64,000 bases of DNA from Colletes latitarsis (Eukaryota > Arthropoda > Insecta > Hymenoptera > Colletidae). Location: positions 34,473,501-34,537,500 of the forward strand of contig NC_135137.1 in assembly GCF_051014445.1 (NCBI RefSeq), in the 5' to 3' direction. Position 1 is the first letter of the stretch, and every line of letters starts with the position of its first letter. Shown in pieces: positions 1 through 11,613 of the stretch. Under the pieces are notes generated by a model. The model was not told where the DNA came from. It did not search any database and saw only the letters and a program-made list of their open reading frames with translations. The position numbers and the translations under genes are program-made.

Positions 1-3000
1 AATGGCCTTAATTACGATATCTTTAAAATACAGAAGAGTTCGTGAAAAAGTAAATAAATCGCGTTGGAACTTTATTACCATATTTCCCTTATTCCCTTTC
101 GTTCGTTTGTAATATATGCACCGGTTAATTTCTCGTTAACAACATGTCATAAATGTGGATCACGTGTCGTATGAACATGTCACGGGGTATGATTAAAAAG
201 TGTTGTAAGTACAGATCGTCGTAAAACGAATCGTTATAAACCAGGGCAAGCCTGTATTTATAAACAACTAAAACGTTTTCACTTTACGATCTATAAATAT
301 CAAAAATATTGTAATCGAGAACGCGTAACCGGATCACGTTTCGACTATTTAAAAAGAATCTGTCGACGCCGTTGCATTTAAATTGATAAATGGATTGGAT
401 GGAAGCTTTGCGCTCAAGTTGTATACTTCGATCACGGATTTTAAGCAAAATCAGTCCACGAAAAATAATGATAAGTATTAAATAAATGTTACAGATCATT
501 TAAACCTAATTTTCTGTATGTTTCTAAAAATCTATAGTCGCGAATGTTTTATAACCAACTACTTTCTTGAATTGAAACGTTGACGCGTCTAAAAATATTG
601 TGACGCGTCCGACCCCGTTAATTACTCCGAGTCTAACGATGATTGCGCGTAAACCATAAAGTTCGCAGCCCAGCCAACAGACCGAGCACGCGTTCGTTCG
701 AAGATTATACGAAAAACGAAACGTACGTCGATGAATAAAAATCCTCGTGTCGGTGAACCCGTGTTAGAGACGAAATATACGAGATGCTCCGTGGCTTGTA
801 CGCATAATGTCGTCTGGTGTATTCGCATCGACGCCCCGTCTCTTTACCCGTCGAACGTGGAACGAGTCACTTAACGAGCGACAATTTGGCGAAAATGAAT
901 TTTTTCGCGAGTCCGGCTGAAACGCATCGCCTCATATGGAGTCGGCTCATTAATTCGGCCGAGCGTACCCGCCGCGGCACAAAGGATCGGCTCAAAATCT
1001 ATGTCGGTTCTCCCTCGTTTCTTGCGCGAGAAAAAGGGCTTGATTGCATTATAATGCCGAGCCTAATGCACGAGATTAATTACGCGTTCCTTAATATTAC
1101 TCTTTTTTACGAACGTCGAACTCGACGCAAGAATTTTAATACGTAAAAAGAACTGGCGTTACTCACTCGTGCGAAGCGTGCTCGTGATACTAAGTAGTGG
1201 CGAACTTACCTGGAACAAAAAGAAAAGAATCGATTATTGCATCGCGGGATAATACAGGAATTGAATAACATCAGGGAATCGCGTTGTGCTTAATAAACGT
1301 CTGTTGGGATTTTGTCACTGCGGATGGATACGCATTGTTATAAGCGAAAATACGTTGAAATAATCTTCACGCGTCGCAGGTAATTTGTTTCGGTGGAAAG
1401 ACAAAGTAGAACTGGCCGGAAATAGTAGAAAATGGAGGACTCCCAGGATATTTCAGAGCTTACCAGATTTACATACGGAACCGCGCGGCGCGAAATAACA
1501 AGGATTCGAGTATTACCATAATATCGTACGAAATAAAACTATCGCGTGTAATCACTTCATTCGACGGAGCCCGTAAAATCGACTACACGCAACTTCGACG
1601 TAGTTTTTCTTCGTCGAATGGCAATTACTTTCTTCTGTATATTTCGGGCAAATCTCCGCCTTTCGCTCGAAATAACGCGATTACGCTCGATTTGCATAAC
1701 GTTTCGCTAGACGGAGCATTATCACGTACGTGCAATTCTAACGCTCGCCAATGACCCGCAAGATGTTAGAAATGCTGCATAAGAATCGCTCTTAACGGGT
1801 CTTATAAATTTTGTTCAGATTAAAACTTTGATTTGTCTCAAACGAGTCTCGTAGGAAAGGAATTCTACCGAGTACCCAAGTTGTTAGGTGAAACATAAAA
1901 TCTCAATTATTCCCCGATTTTCTGCGGCACTACTAAAAACTCAACCCACTTACAAAGTTCGAGACGTAAAGTTTAGTTTAATGATAAATAAAACAGCGTG
2001 GTCGGATTAAATTCGGTAGTTACAAAGTTAATAGTTGCAGAGAATTACCATTTTAAATGGTACCTAAAAAATTTATTATCAGGGGATCGAAAGAACTTTG
2101 AATCTAATATTAAAACGAACTTCGCTCTGAGGCCGAATAACGTATTTACCATCGTTCCATTGGAAAATACCGAGCAGGAAAACGAAATAAATTTAATTTA
2201 ATTTCATTGTAAAAGTTTCATAACTGCGTCGACCCCATCCACGATTGAGTCTTGCATTGAAAGTTACGCACGTAATTACATAACGAACGAATAAGGACGA
2301 GTAAAATTCTGTCTCCTTCTTTGTGTCTGATCCAGTACGACTCGTGACTACTTCCACGACTGCTCTCTTCCCTCTGCAATATAAATTCTAAAAAAAAGAG
2401 AATCTCTCCAGTAGTAAGCCGCTTCGAAATCATCCCTAGCGCCCTATTAACTGTTGTGTAACTGAACAAATATCGGAATAACGATATCTATCTGCAAGCA
2501 ACGTTCGCCTCGTGCACTGTTTTCGGGCGTAACGGATCGCAATGGAATCCACGCCATTCTCTACCTTCTCGTGAACGTTAATTGGTCGCGATCCTACGAT
2601 CGCTTTTATTCGCGATTAAAATTATATTAAAACCCCGGGGAAACCGTGGGCGCTCGCGCGTGATCAAACGCAGCATTACCGAAATTATAATCGCCCGAGA
2701 CGTTAGGAATGTCAAGCAGCCGGTTCTCCGTTTCCTCCAACGAGTAATGATTGCCTAAATTCAACGATCATACGTTACCCAACTCCCCCCAAGAAATCGC
2801 TAATTAATTTCACATTCCCGTAAAACGTCAGTGGCTTCGTGGCGTTAAAAAAACTCTACCATCGTGGCGTGTACCATAACTTCCGACCGCCTATGCTTTG
2901 CCAGTTAGTGCGAATGATCCTTCGCGCAAAAAACAAGGCCCCCCTCCCCGTTCCACGAGTCTGATTCGCGGGTCTACGGGTCCCACGAGACCAGTGGAGG

Positions 3001-4354
3001 GGGCTAGAAGAGAACAGGGAACCCGGTTCCGATTTTTGTTCGAGATGCCAGTGAACCCGGGGGCGAGCAAAGGTACGAGAAACGAATAGAGGGGAACCGA
3101 AACGGTCCATCCTGAGAGTGATAAATGGGTGGGATTCAATTTGAGGCCAATCAACATTCTTGTCCTCTCCTCGTACTCCTTGTCTCGTCTGTCTGTCTTT
3201 TCGCCGTTCCCGAGTGTCTTTCGCTTTTTCTCGCGCGTTTCCTACCCGTGTCTGGTACAACCTACGCCCGTTTCCTGGCACACCCTCACACCCCCTCTGT
3301 CCGTCGTGTCCTTTTGTCTTCCGCCGGTAGCCACGGCAGACCCGTGCGGGACTTTGAATGTGCCTGTGAGCTTCGTGACACGAACGCCCGGGCTTTGCAA
3401 GCGTTCAACGATTTCAATTTGTATAGCGACTGATGTAGAAAGCTCGAGTTAACCCTTGGACGACCACGTGATTTTATTACACGGAGAGTACACAATGGGG
3501 GTACACGACGGATCCGAAGGAACCCATTTGCCCGAGAGTCTTTTCAACGCGTTCAACTCGTTCATATTTAATTCGTCCCCTGATAATGCAATTCATAATT
3601 TTTCTCGGGATGGTAAGTGCGTAGAAGTGGGACCTGCAATCGATTTTGAAATTAGAATTGGACGACGAACGCTTTTCTACTTGCTGGGAGCCAACGTGTG
3701 TTTATTTAAAATTGTATTATATTTAATTGTACTTCTTGAAATATATTTTCTCACGTGCTTACAAATGCTTCATTTTCTCCCTAATTTCCACCCAAATAAG
3801 CGCTACTGTGATCTTGAATATTTGCTGTTTTCTTTGTCAGTGAAACTGACCCTCGCGCGATACGTCCACACGAGAAATATATACTCGCATACCTCTAAAT
3901 ATTTACGATCCCGAAGATCCTGTAGCAGGTCGATTAATTGTTTAGGGACGATATCCTCGCATAACGAGGATTCCTCGCCGCGGGCCGCGTCGTTAAACGT
4001 CAGAAAGATAAAGACGATTTTCCCGCGATGGTATTCGCCGGCACAGCTCGAAGCGATCGCGAACCGATTGTTGCCTGGCTATTTACTGAACGCGTATCAC
4101 TGCAACACACTTTATGCAGAGCGATATTTAACGTAGCTTCCACGCAAAAGGTACTCACATCCCATCTTACGATGTCAGTCAACGATACTGGTATCAATAT
4201 CATCCCTAACATACAGTATTTCAAGAGAGGAGTCACGTAAATCAAGGTTTATGGCCTTCTTCTTACTCATATATTGCTTCAGGGAACTAGGAGCGAAAAA
4301 TGTAAAAGAAATGGGAAGTCATAATATCCGAGTAAACCGTGAAAAATATTATTG
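1..4354. other. Unique non-coding sequence, no gene seen
   Basis: I find no recognisable gene here. Open frames are short, overlap on both strands and have Arg/Ser-rich chance composition. The longest, 226 codons on the plus strand at 3456-4136, has no domain I recognise. Its first part is Asn/His/Asp-rich and its middle is a Leu/Phe stretch read from AT-rich DNA. A GC-rich pocket at about 2935-3065 contains C-rich and G-rich arms (2939-2947 and 2996-3005) that could pair imperfectly. The pyrimidine-rich stretch at 3155-3310 is simple in composition but not a regular repeat. Two copies of the palindrome GACGCGTC start 20 bp apart at 582 and 602. Confidence 0.6.
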
Positions 4355-4768
4355 AAGTATAATAATGTTATATAGAGTGAAATTTGAAGATAAATAACAC
4401 TGTATCAATGTCGGTGCTTAGCATCACTAAACGCAAGTAGAAATAACGAGCAATGGACAGACACGTCAGACAGAAATTCATGCTACATTTTCGATTCGTT
4501 ATTTTCACATAGAATGACCATATTGTCGCTTGTATCACCTATCTAACGTTCAGTATAATGAATTGTGTTATATACAGTGAGATTTGAAGATAAATATCCC
4601 TATATCAACGTCGGTACTTAGTATCACTAAACGCAAGTAGAAATAACCAGTAATGGACAGACGCGTCAGACAGAAATTCATTCTGCATTTTCGATTCATT
4701 ATTTTCACATAGAATGACCATGTTGTCGCTTATATTGCCTACCTACCATTCAGTATAATAAATTGTGT
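4355..4768. repeat. 200-bp tandem duplication, two copies
   Basis: Two adjacent copies of a block with a period of exactly 200 bp. TATAGAGTGA at 4371 corresponds to TATACAGTGA at 4571, CATAGAATGACCA at 4508 recurs at 4708, and CAGTATAAT at 4551 recurs at 4751. The copies differ by scattered substitutions and essentially no indels; identity is roughly 90 percent by eye. Neither copy carries a convincing reading frame. The near-constant register suggests one segmental duplication followed by point mutation rather than an expanding satellite. I do not see further copies elsewhere in the window. Confidence 0.95.
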
Positions 4769-4895
4769 AACAACGTACTTGGACATGACCTAACATGATT
4801 TTGATTACTCGAACGAGTGGTAATTCTTAAAAATAACTATGAAGATCCATTGTCAAAAAAATATGAATAATCTTTGAAACAATAACTAATATAAC

Positions 4896-4926
4896 TCCTC
4901 CTTTAAATAACTGATTTAAAGGAGGA
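4896..4926. repeat. Perfect 13-bp hairpin, 5-nt loop
   Basis: The arm TCCTCCTTTAAAT (4896-4908) is the exact reverse complement of ATTTAAAGGAGGA (4914-4926), separated by AACTG. It lies about 130 bp after the 200-bp tandem duplication, at a change from AT-rich to more GC-rich sequence. No function can be assigned. It could be a cruciform-forming palindrome, the remnant of a small inverted-repeat insertion, or chance. Confidence 0.9.
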
Positions 4927-6040
4927 TCCTCGAGGAAGCGGACACAGGAAGTACGACGTAGGCCTCGCGATTGCTAGCATTCCTTATTGTTAGCGTTCCT
5001 TTGCGTTACCATAATTAGGCTGCACGAACGGAAGGGATGAAGCAGTCTTGGCCCGCAGCCTTTGTAGCCGCGTCGGCAATTGCATCCGCTGTGCCAGCAA
5101 GGTGATTTTAAATGCAATTTTCGCGATGTAATTGACTTTCCAACATTTCGGGGGCCCTGTGTGCCTTCGGTTTGCGTTCCTGCCAGAAGCTAGGCTTGTA
5201 TCGCGGTGCGTGGTATTTCGCTGGGGCCGCAACGGACAACCGAACGTGTAACTGCTTCGAGGAAAGTTTGATTACCCATACTGTTTCGCGGCTAATTAAG
5301 CCGCCTAATTATGTATTTACATCGAGACAGCGAGTCCTCATCGTGAAATAACCGCTGCATCTCGAAACACGAATTTTATTTCAACGCAAGCATGCATAGA
5401 TCATTGAAGAAAGACAACTGTGAAATTGGGGGATTATTTATTTCAATTTCTAATGAGAAATTACGACTATCGATTTTCAACTAGTGGAAAGTTCTCTCGA
5501 TTCCTTTGGAAATGCATGTGGCTTAAACTTGGCGTTAATGCGAACGGTAGAACATCGTGTAAACTTTCTCAAGACGAAATATCACGCCCCCGTTACAGCT
5601 CGTGCCATACTCGATTCAGGCGTGAAAACTCCTTGCTCGTCGACGTTAGAAACGCGATCGTAGCTGTCTGCCACCGAAACTACGTAAACTCTACATTATT
5701 GTAGCAGCACGGCGGTGGATGTTACAGTTGCAGCGAATGCCTGCATCGCTCCTATTCGCGTCCCCAATAGGAATTTAAATACATACGTAGGAGCTTCGCT
5801 CCATTCATCGCCGTAAAAGCTTGCTACTTCGTGTTACCCTGTACGTAAAATAATATAACGTTTTAAGGGTGGCGATGGGAACTTTAAAACCTTGAATATT
5901 GAGAAAATCTAGGATACTTCTAGACTTCAAGAATTCCTCGATATTGTTAAAGAATGAAAATAAGAAATATTGACTTTGAAACATTTACTCGAAATTGCTC
6001 TGTGTAATATACTCGAGAAAATTCCTCGGTATCATGACGG
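4927..6040. other. Non-coding sequence, no gene seen
   Basis: Mixed-composition unique DNA. The open frames at 4990-5232 (minus) and 5420-5704 (plus) lack recognisable motifs and are taken as chance. Related short strings, ATTCCTCGATATTG near 5933 and ATTCCTCGGTATCATG near 6021, precede the 9-bp array and may be eroded neighbours of it. Confidence 0.55.
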
Positions 6041-6191
6041 TACCAACATGCAGTGTCAAGGTTGCTCAAATACTTTGACGTCTTGAACAGTTTGGAAGTC
6101 TTTAGTGTTCTAGAAGTCTTGAAAGTTCTGAAAGCCTTCGCAGTCTCGAAAACGTTTAAACTTTTAACAACCTTGACACTCCTCGTTGGTA
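6041..6191. repeat. 9-bp minisatellite flanked by 24-bp inverted arms
   Basis: About fourteen consecutive 9-bp units with consensus AGTCTTGAA run from 6052 to 6177 (for example CGTCTTGAA, AGTCTTGAA, AGTTCTGAA, AGTCTCGAA). The array is bounded by inverted arms. TACCAAC plus AGTGTCAAGGTTG at 6041-6064 pairs with CAACCTTGACACT plus GTTGGTA at 6168-6191, with 20 of 24 positions complementary and one internal 4-nt mismatch. Because 9 is a multiple of 3, both strands stay open across the array and give 3-residue periodic peptides (VLE/VLK-like on plus, KTS/RTF-like on minus). I regard these as by-products, not genes. Confidence 0.85.
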
Positions 6192-8343
6192 TGGTTGAGA
6201 CATTCAATAATTTTTTATCTTATAAAATTGACGTCGATAAAATATTTTATTCGTTGCTTCGCCAAGATTTCCAACAATTTGGAAAAACTCGAAACCTCGA
6301 ATGCTAAGAATTTGCAAGTTGTTTCGAGTCTTCCTGAATTTCAATCGCTGGATACGACTCGAAGTGATTCGAAGGGCAAGTCGCGTTCGGCGATTCGAAA
6401 GGCTGTAGGAATTAATCGAGTATTGATCGGTGTTTACGATCCAGAGTCTAAACATACCGTGGAAAGTCATGAATGTAAAGTGGAAGATGCCACCCGCGAT
6501 AGGACGAAAGGCGCAATGTTCGCGAGAAACTAATTTCGGCTAGACAAACAGAAGAATTCATCTATTTGTCGCAATGATCGATGGTTCGAAGTAATCTTCG
6601 GCAACGGGATCCGCGCGTCCTCATTGTGTAACGAAACCTTATCTTTTTCGTCCAGGCTGGCACGGCGGATGACACCAGTCATCCTTATACTTTCATTTCA
6701 TCCACGAGACGCGCGATCTCTACGGGTCCTTTCATCGATCATTTCACGATCAATCGCGCGTCAGGAAGACCGTTTCCGAGAGCCACTTATCCGGTACGTG
6801 TCTACCCTCAACGAAACAGGGCCTCTCGCCATCGATCATCGCGTAACCACGCCACTTCCGAATTTCAAGTACGCATACACATCGCAGTTGGTTACCGTGA
6901 ATTACCCGGGCCGCCTACGAGTACCCGAAGAGGCAATCTAACGTTCATTACGCTCTAATTAATCATTGTTAGATTGGCCTGATTCTAGTCCCACGTACGA
7001 TTCGATCCTGTCACGCGATTCGTGTTCCGTTTTCAGTTTCGATCGACGAAGACGCCTTCGTTCGCAAATCATTTCGCCAAGACGATCAGTCACGTCTAAA
7101 GTAACAATTTTTATAATCGTTGTGAAACTACACTCTAAAATAACATACGAGTAATACCTTTGCTAAAATCAAAATTGTCAACAAGAAATGTGCAGATTGA
7201 CGTTGAATTTTATTAAAATACAAGCTATCGTCAAACATGTTATGGATCGAGAACCACGACCAAGAATAAGAAACAAGATATATGCAAATTAATAGCAAGT
7301 AAACGTGATATTAGGATTCCGGAAAATAATATGGAATTATTAAAATTATCCCGATTCTTAAGTACAGTCGTGCAGTTTCTCATTTAACTTCAACGAGCTC
7401 TACTTTTCAGTGCGTTCCTAAATCCGAGTCGACTTTCTGTACGTAAAGCAGGCGCTCCTTGCAACGACATTTTCCGTTTGATTTTCTATACAGGTTCCTC
7501 GGAGCTGTGGTAGCGACCATAATTTTCAAGTGTGCGCGTATACGCTGAACTGAATGCTTCTTTTTGCTTTTCATCGTACCGTAAATTATTTCAATATAGT
7601 AGTAAATAGACGTATATAAGTAACTACGAATCGCGTACACACGTGTGTAAGATATACATATACTGCATAGAATAAGGTAAACTTGTATGTTGCATATTCA
7701 GAATCGTGAATAATTAATTTGATTGTTTACTTTAAACACCCCTTTGATGCAAGTGATTCTTACGTTTAAATTTAAATGGTTTATCAATTGCCTGTATGGA
7801 CTTAGAAGCGTCATCGAATAATTTCATTTTTACTGCGTTCGTTGTTGCTCGTAATACCAGCCAAGAAACACGCGTGAACATTTTTTATTTTCCCTCAGAA
7901 AGAATTTTACAGACCAATGCGTCGACGCGAAATTCCGCTACATCGTTGGTTAACGCGCGGAACAAAATAAAAGCGGACAAGCGCGGGAACGCGATGAAAC
8001 CGTGAAATAATTTTATGCACGTGCCGGGGCGAAAAGTTTTGGCAAGTGGTGGAAATCGAGTATCAAAGTTGGGCGACGCTCGAGCGGCAAGGAAATGAGC
8101 TCAACGAGTTGTAAAATCACGAAGCTTTGAAAGTCTCGTAAAGATGCCGCGTTCCGGAGGAAATCGTATATGCTCGACTACGCGAATAAAAGCGTATAAA
8201 CCGCGCCCATTCGACGCTCATAAATTATATTGACGCTCTCAGGCGATTTTCGTTTCGACGACAGTCAACCTCGAATCCGAGATTAGCCTCGATCCCTGCA
8301 ATCCCAACTATTTTATTAAAATTCTTTGCTCGAATTATCAAAT
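6192..8343. other. Unique non-coding sequence, no gene seen
   Basis: No gene, RNA gene or mobile element recognised. The frames at 6186-6533, 6624-6941 and 7407-7640 were read and show no family resemblance. Composition shifts from moderately GC-rich (about 6.6-7.0 kb) to AT-rich (about 7.1-7.8 kb). Confidence 0.55.
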
Positions 8344-8390
8344 AATACAACATAGTTATCGGTGATCCGACCAAATAACTATGTTGTATT
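8344..8390. repeat. Perfect 16-bp hairpin with structured loop
   Basis: AATACAACATAGTTAT at 8344-8359 and ATAACTATGTTGTATT at 8375-8390 are exact reverse complements. The 15-nt loop holds a further CGG/CCG pairing (8360-8362 with 8367-8369, loop TGAT), leaving a 5-nt asymmetric bulge, ACCAA. This is the longest perfect stem I found in the window. It is shorter than a typical animal microRNA precursor, and I matched no known microRNA seed to it. Confidence 0.93.
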
Positions 8391-9420
8391 TCGTTTCTGC
8401 AATTTTTGGATTAGAAAGCGACTCTTTGCGATTTTGTTCTGAGTAAACGGTTATTTAGCGTGGTAATATTTTTGTGCAGTGTTATAAATTTCGTTTTTAA
8501 AATTTCTTAAATCTTCCAATTGATAAATTGTAAAATATTTATTGATTTAAAAAATGTAGTAAAGAGTTTCTTGATTCGCCTGAATCTGTCGTCTAAATTC
8601 ATTCGATGTCAGCGTCGATAGGGGTGGAAAGGGAGGTCCAAAATTGAATAGAAAATAGTTGGGAGAAGTTGTTTCCGCGTTCAGAGGGAGTAGATACTGA
8701 TTCCGTGGAATAGTTACGGGACTCTAAGAGGAAAGTAACGCAACGCGCATCGATGGATCCTATTCGTCGCGCAAACACGATCATTCGGATAGGCAGTGCG
8801 CGCAATCCCGAAGGATTTTCACTCACGCTATCGTGCAATTCCAGATTCGGCGAACTCGTTCGACCCGTGGGACGTATCCTTGGATGTAATGAGGGATGAG
8901 TACCGTACACAGTCGCAGCACCCGTGAGATGGATGCCGTATTCATGCGTTCGTGTTACTTACCAACACCGACGGGGGAATCACCTGTAGGTACGAAATGG
9001 CAGTCGGATCAGTGTGGAAGCTTAGGTGGGTAGAAACTCGTAATGAAATTCCAGACATTATTAATATTGCCGAGATGGGATAGGAATAGCAGTCAGCCGT
9101 CATGCGCTCGACTCGGCGAGGGGGATCAAGTCGCTGTCAAGCTACGTACCAGGCATCACGTGCAAATTCATCCTAGCTATCCAAAATTTCACGGCGCACC
9201 GTGCACGTGGCTTGTCTTGATGGTATACACACGTTAACCGTGCCAGGAAATCGGATCTGCTAAATGTATGCTTCCGATGCAGATACGTCGTCGAAAATGG
9301 TCCGTTTATTATGCATATTGGATCCTCGATAACGCAAACGGGCCACGATTACTCGTCGATGGCGCCAACATATTCTGGGTCAAACGCGACCCGTCCTAAA
9401 ATTCCTTCTACGAACAGCTT
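8391..9420. other. Non-coding sequence, no gene seen
   Basis: AT-rich to about 8580, then mixed. The minus-strand frame at 8599-8910 is Ser/Arg-rich and unrecognised. Nothing else can be supported. Confidence 0.5.
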
Positions 9421-11350
9421 AATCTTCACGGGAACGAATAAAAATTTCTGGACGAAAGAAAATGTTCTCGGTGTGATTCGTATTATTTGAAGATTGATAA
9501 ACGCAATTGCAGTAGAAAATTATTAAAGAGAAAATGAATGAAATCGGTACGAATAATCGAATATATTTCTCTTTTCGAAATGCGAACAATGTAAGAATTT
9601 ATGTGTAACCATTGATGTGTTTCCCAACTATCCACTTATTTTTCCATCCCTCTTTTCTGAAAGAGATTCTTCGATTTTGATGAGAAAAATTCACTTGTGC
9701 ACCTTTTGAGTGGCACAACATTTATTCTCCCGTTACTAGGAAGATAGTTTTGCGAGAGTCGTGTTTGGACAGGAAGGAGAGTGAATCATTCCTCTGCCAT
9801 CACGGAATTCATCAATTTTCCTCAAAAGATAAATTGAGAAATTACTAAACAATTGGTAAACCATTATAGGCAAGAAGAGAAACGATATAGATGATTAATG
9901 GCTATAAATAAATTAGTTTATTTTTCCCTTTAGAAAAGAGAGAAATACATCACTCGTGTAATAACCTAACAAACTATTGATTCGACTTTAACAACAGTTT
10001 TATATTTTACGTGATTCTTTGTCATTTTGGAAAATATAAAAAGGAAGTCTATTCGAATATTAAACTGAAGATTTTATCGAAAAATCCACAGTAATTTTGA
10101 AAAAAACAAATATTCCAATAAATAATTTTACAGTAACAGTTGGCTGACGTTTCTTATTGGATAAAACAATCCTAAATGGATCGTAAATAATCTGTCACTA
10201 TAAATGGTCTGTCACCGAAGGATGGATACAGGAACTCGTGTTCGTCCAAGAGTGGGAGGATGCCGTCTCTTTTTTCTTTGACATAATTGTGTAAAATAAT
10301 ACTTCCAGGGGAACAAAGGAAGCCTCGGTTCGTGTATCTTGTTATTGGATAAATTACTCCATCAATTACTGTTCGCTTCGCATGAGGAGAGCTGGGCGAC
10401 CTCAAAGCAAGTTAATCGAAGGTAAGGAAAACGTAGGTGGATTCGACAGAGTTTGAGGCACGAAAAGGGATCGCGCCAATGAAATCGGATAGGTCGGTCT
10501 CAACTCTACCATGAATCGAATGGAAGAGGTTTTTCTGCAACCCACATGCTCGTCACACTTTTAAATTTCTCCAATTACTAATTCGATAGAGTGTTCAATC
10601 AATAATTTCACATCATTTACCTTCCATAGAGCTTCTAATATTTTGAATAAACATTGTATAGTATACATTAATTAATAATTTGCAATGTTTAGGTTTCGAA
10701 AACGTAAATAATTTTTCATTCGTTTCTATAAAATAATGGAGGAGAAACATAATCTGTTAGAATTAGAATCCTTTAATACTAACCCAGTGGGAGAAGGTCT
10801 CTCAGGTTATACTACATGCAGATAAAAAGAATTCTGAGCGATGCTCATGAGGTGTGAGAAATCCACCTTGGCGCTCATAAATTGCATTTTAATGACAGTA
10901 ATGCTACCGGTCGTTAGTTTGTGCGATACAAAGTCTTCGCCAATAGTCGAATAACTTTCATGAAAAATTCCCCTCGCTAAATCTAAATTACATCCACGGG
11001 GGTTCTCGCTGGTACTCCAATAAATCGTCGATTAACTCATTATTAGTATTAAATTAATTGATTCCATGTTTGGCTAACAAATATTAATATGTTACAATTG
11101 CAAATGGATATTAATCATACGAATAGACAAGTTTCTCACACGTTTCGACGCAAAGTACATAAACATTTTTCGTATTTCGAAAATGTAATGCAAATTTCGA
11201 TTTCCTAGACAAATATAGGTAAATTGAAAATTAAAATATAGCTTCTACCGTAAATGCACGACCGCCATTGTACATAATAACGTGGTCAATACCATAATTT
11301 ATAAATGAAAAATTATGTTCCCCCCGCCAAACAGAGTAAATTATTTTTCT
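9421..11350. other. AT-rich block without genes
   Basis: A roughly 1.9-kb AT-rich stretch with many stop codons in all frames and short A and T runs. The only notable frame (10172-10405, minus) has no recognisable features. There is no clear tandem repeat. It could be a matrix-associated or simply decayed intergenic region. Confidence 0.55.
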
Positions 11351-11598
11351 AACGCGAATCAAAGATTTTTAACCAAGAATAATCGCTTCGAGAACCTCTA
11401 CTTTAATGCTGATATTCAGCGTCTTGGTGGTTCGATGAAAGAAGTTCGATAACTAAAAGAGGAGCGAGGGCCGAATACGCGTGGGCACTAATTTGCGAGG
11501 AAAGCGTTATTATACGCGGAGGAGCAAGTTCGCCATTAATCGTCCCGGACGATCGTAGCCCGACATTAATTATCCGAGGCCATTTTCGTGGGTCGTGT

Positions 11599-11613
11599 GG
11601 CGGCGGCGGCGGC
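11599..11613. repeat. (CGG)5 trinucleotide run
   Basis: Five perfect GGC/CGG units inside a GC-rich segment, followed by an interrupted GGCAGC. Too short to be called an expanded microsatellite, but prone to slippage. It lies inside an unrecognised minus-strand frame, where it would encode a proline run. Confidence 0.9.

Noticed and set aside
2939..3005. Possible long hairpin between C-rich and G-rich arms
   Set aside because: The arms need a bulge and arise from homopolymer-like C and G runs, and the roughly 48-bp interior does not continue the pairing.
3456..4136. 226-codon plus-strand open frame, the longest in the window
   Set aside because: No domain or motif is recognisable, it overlaps minus-strand frames, its Leu/Phe-rich middle comes from AT-rich DNA, and nothing suggests splice sites or a promoter.
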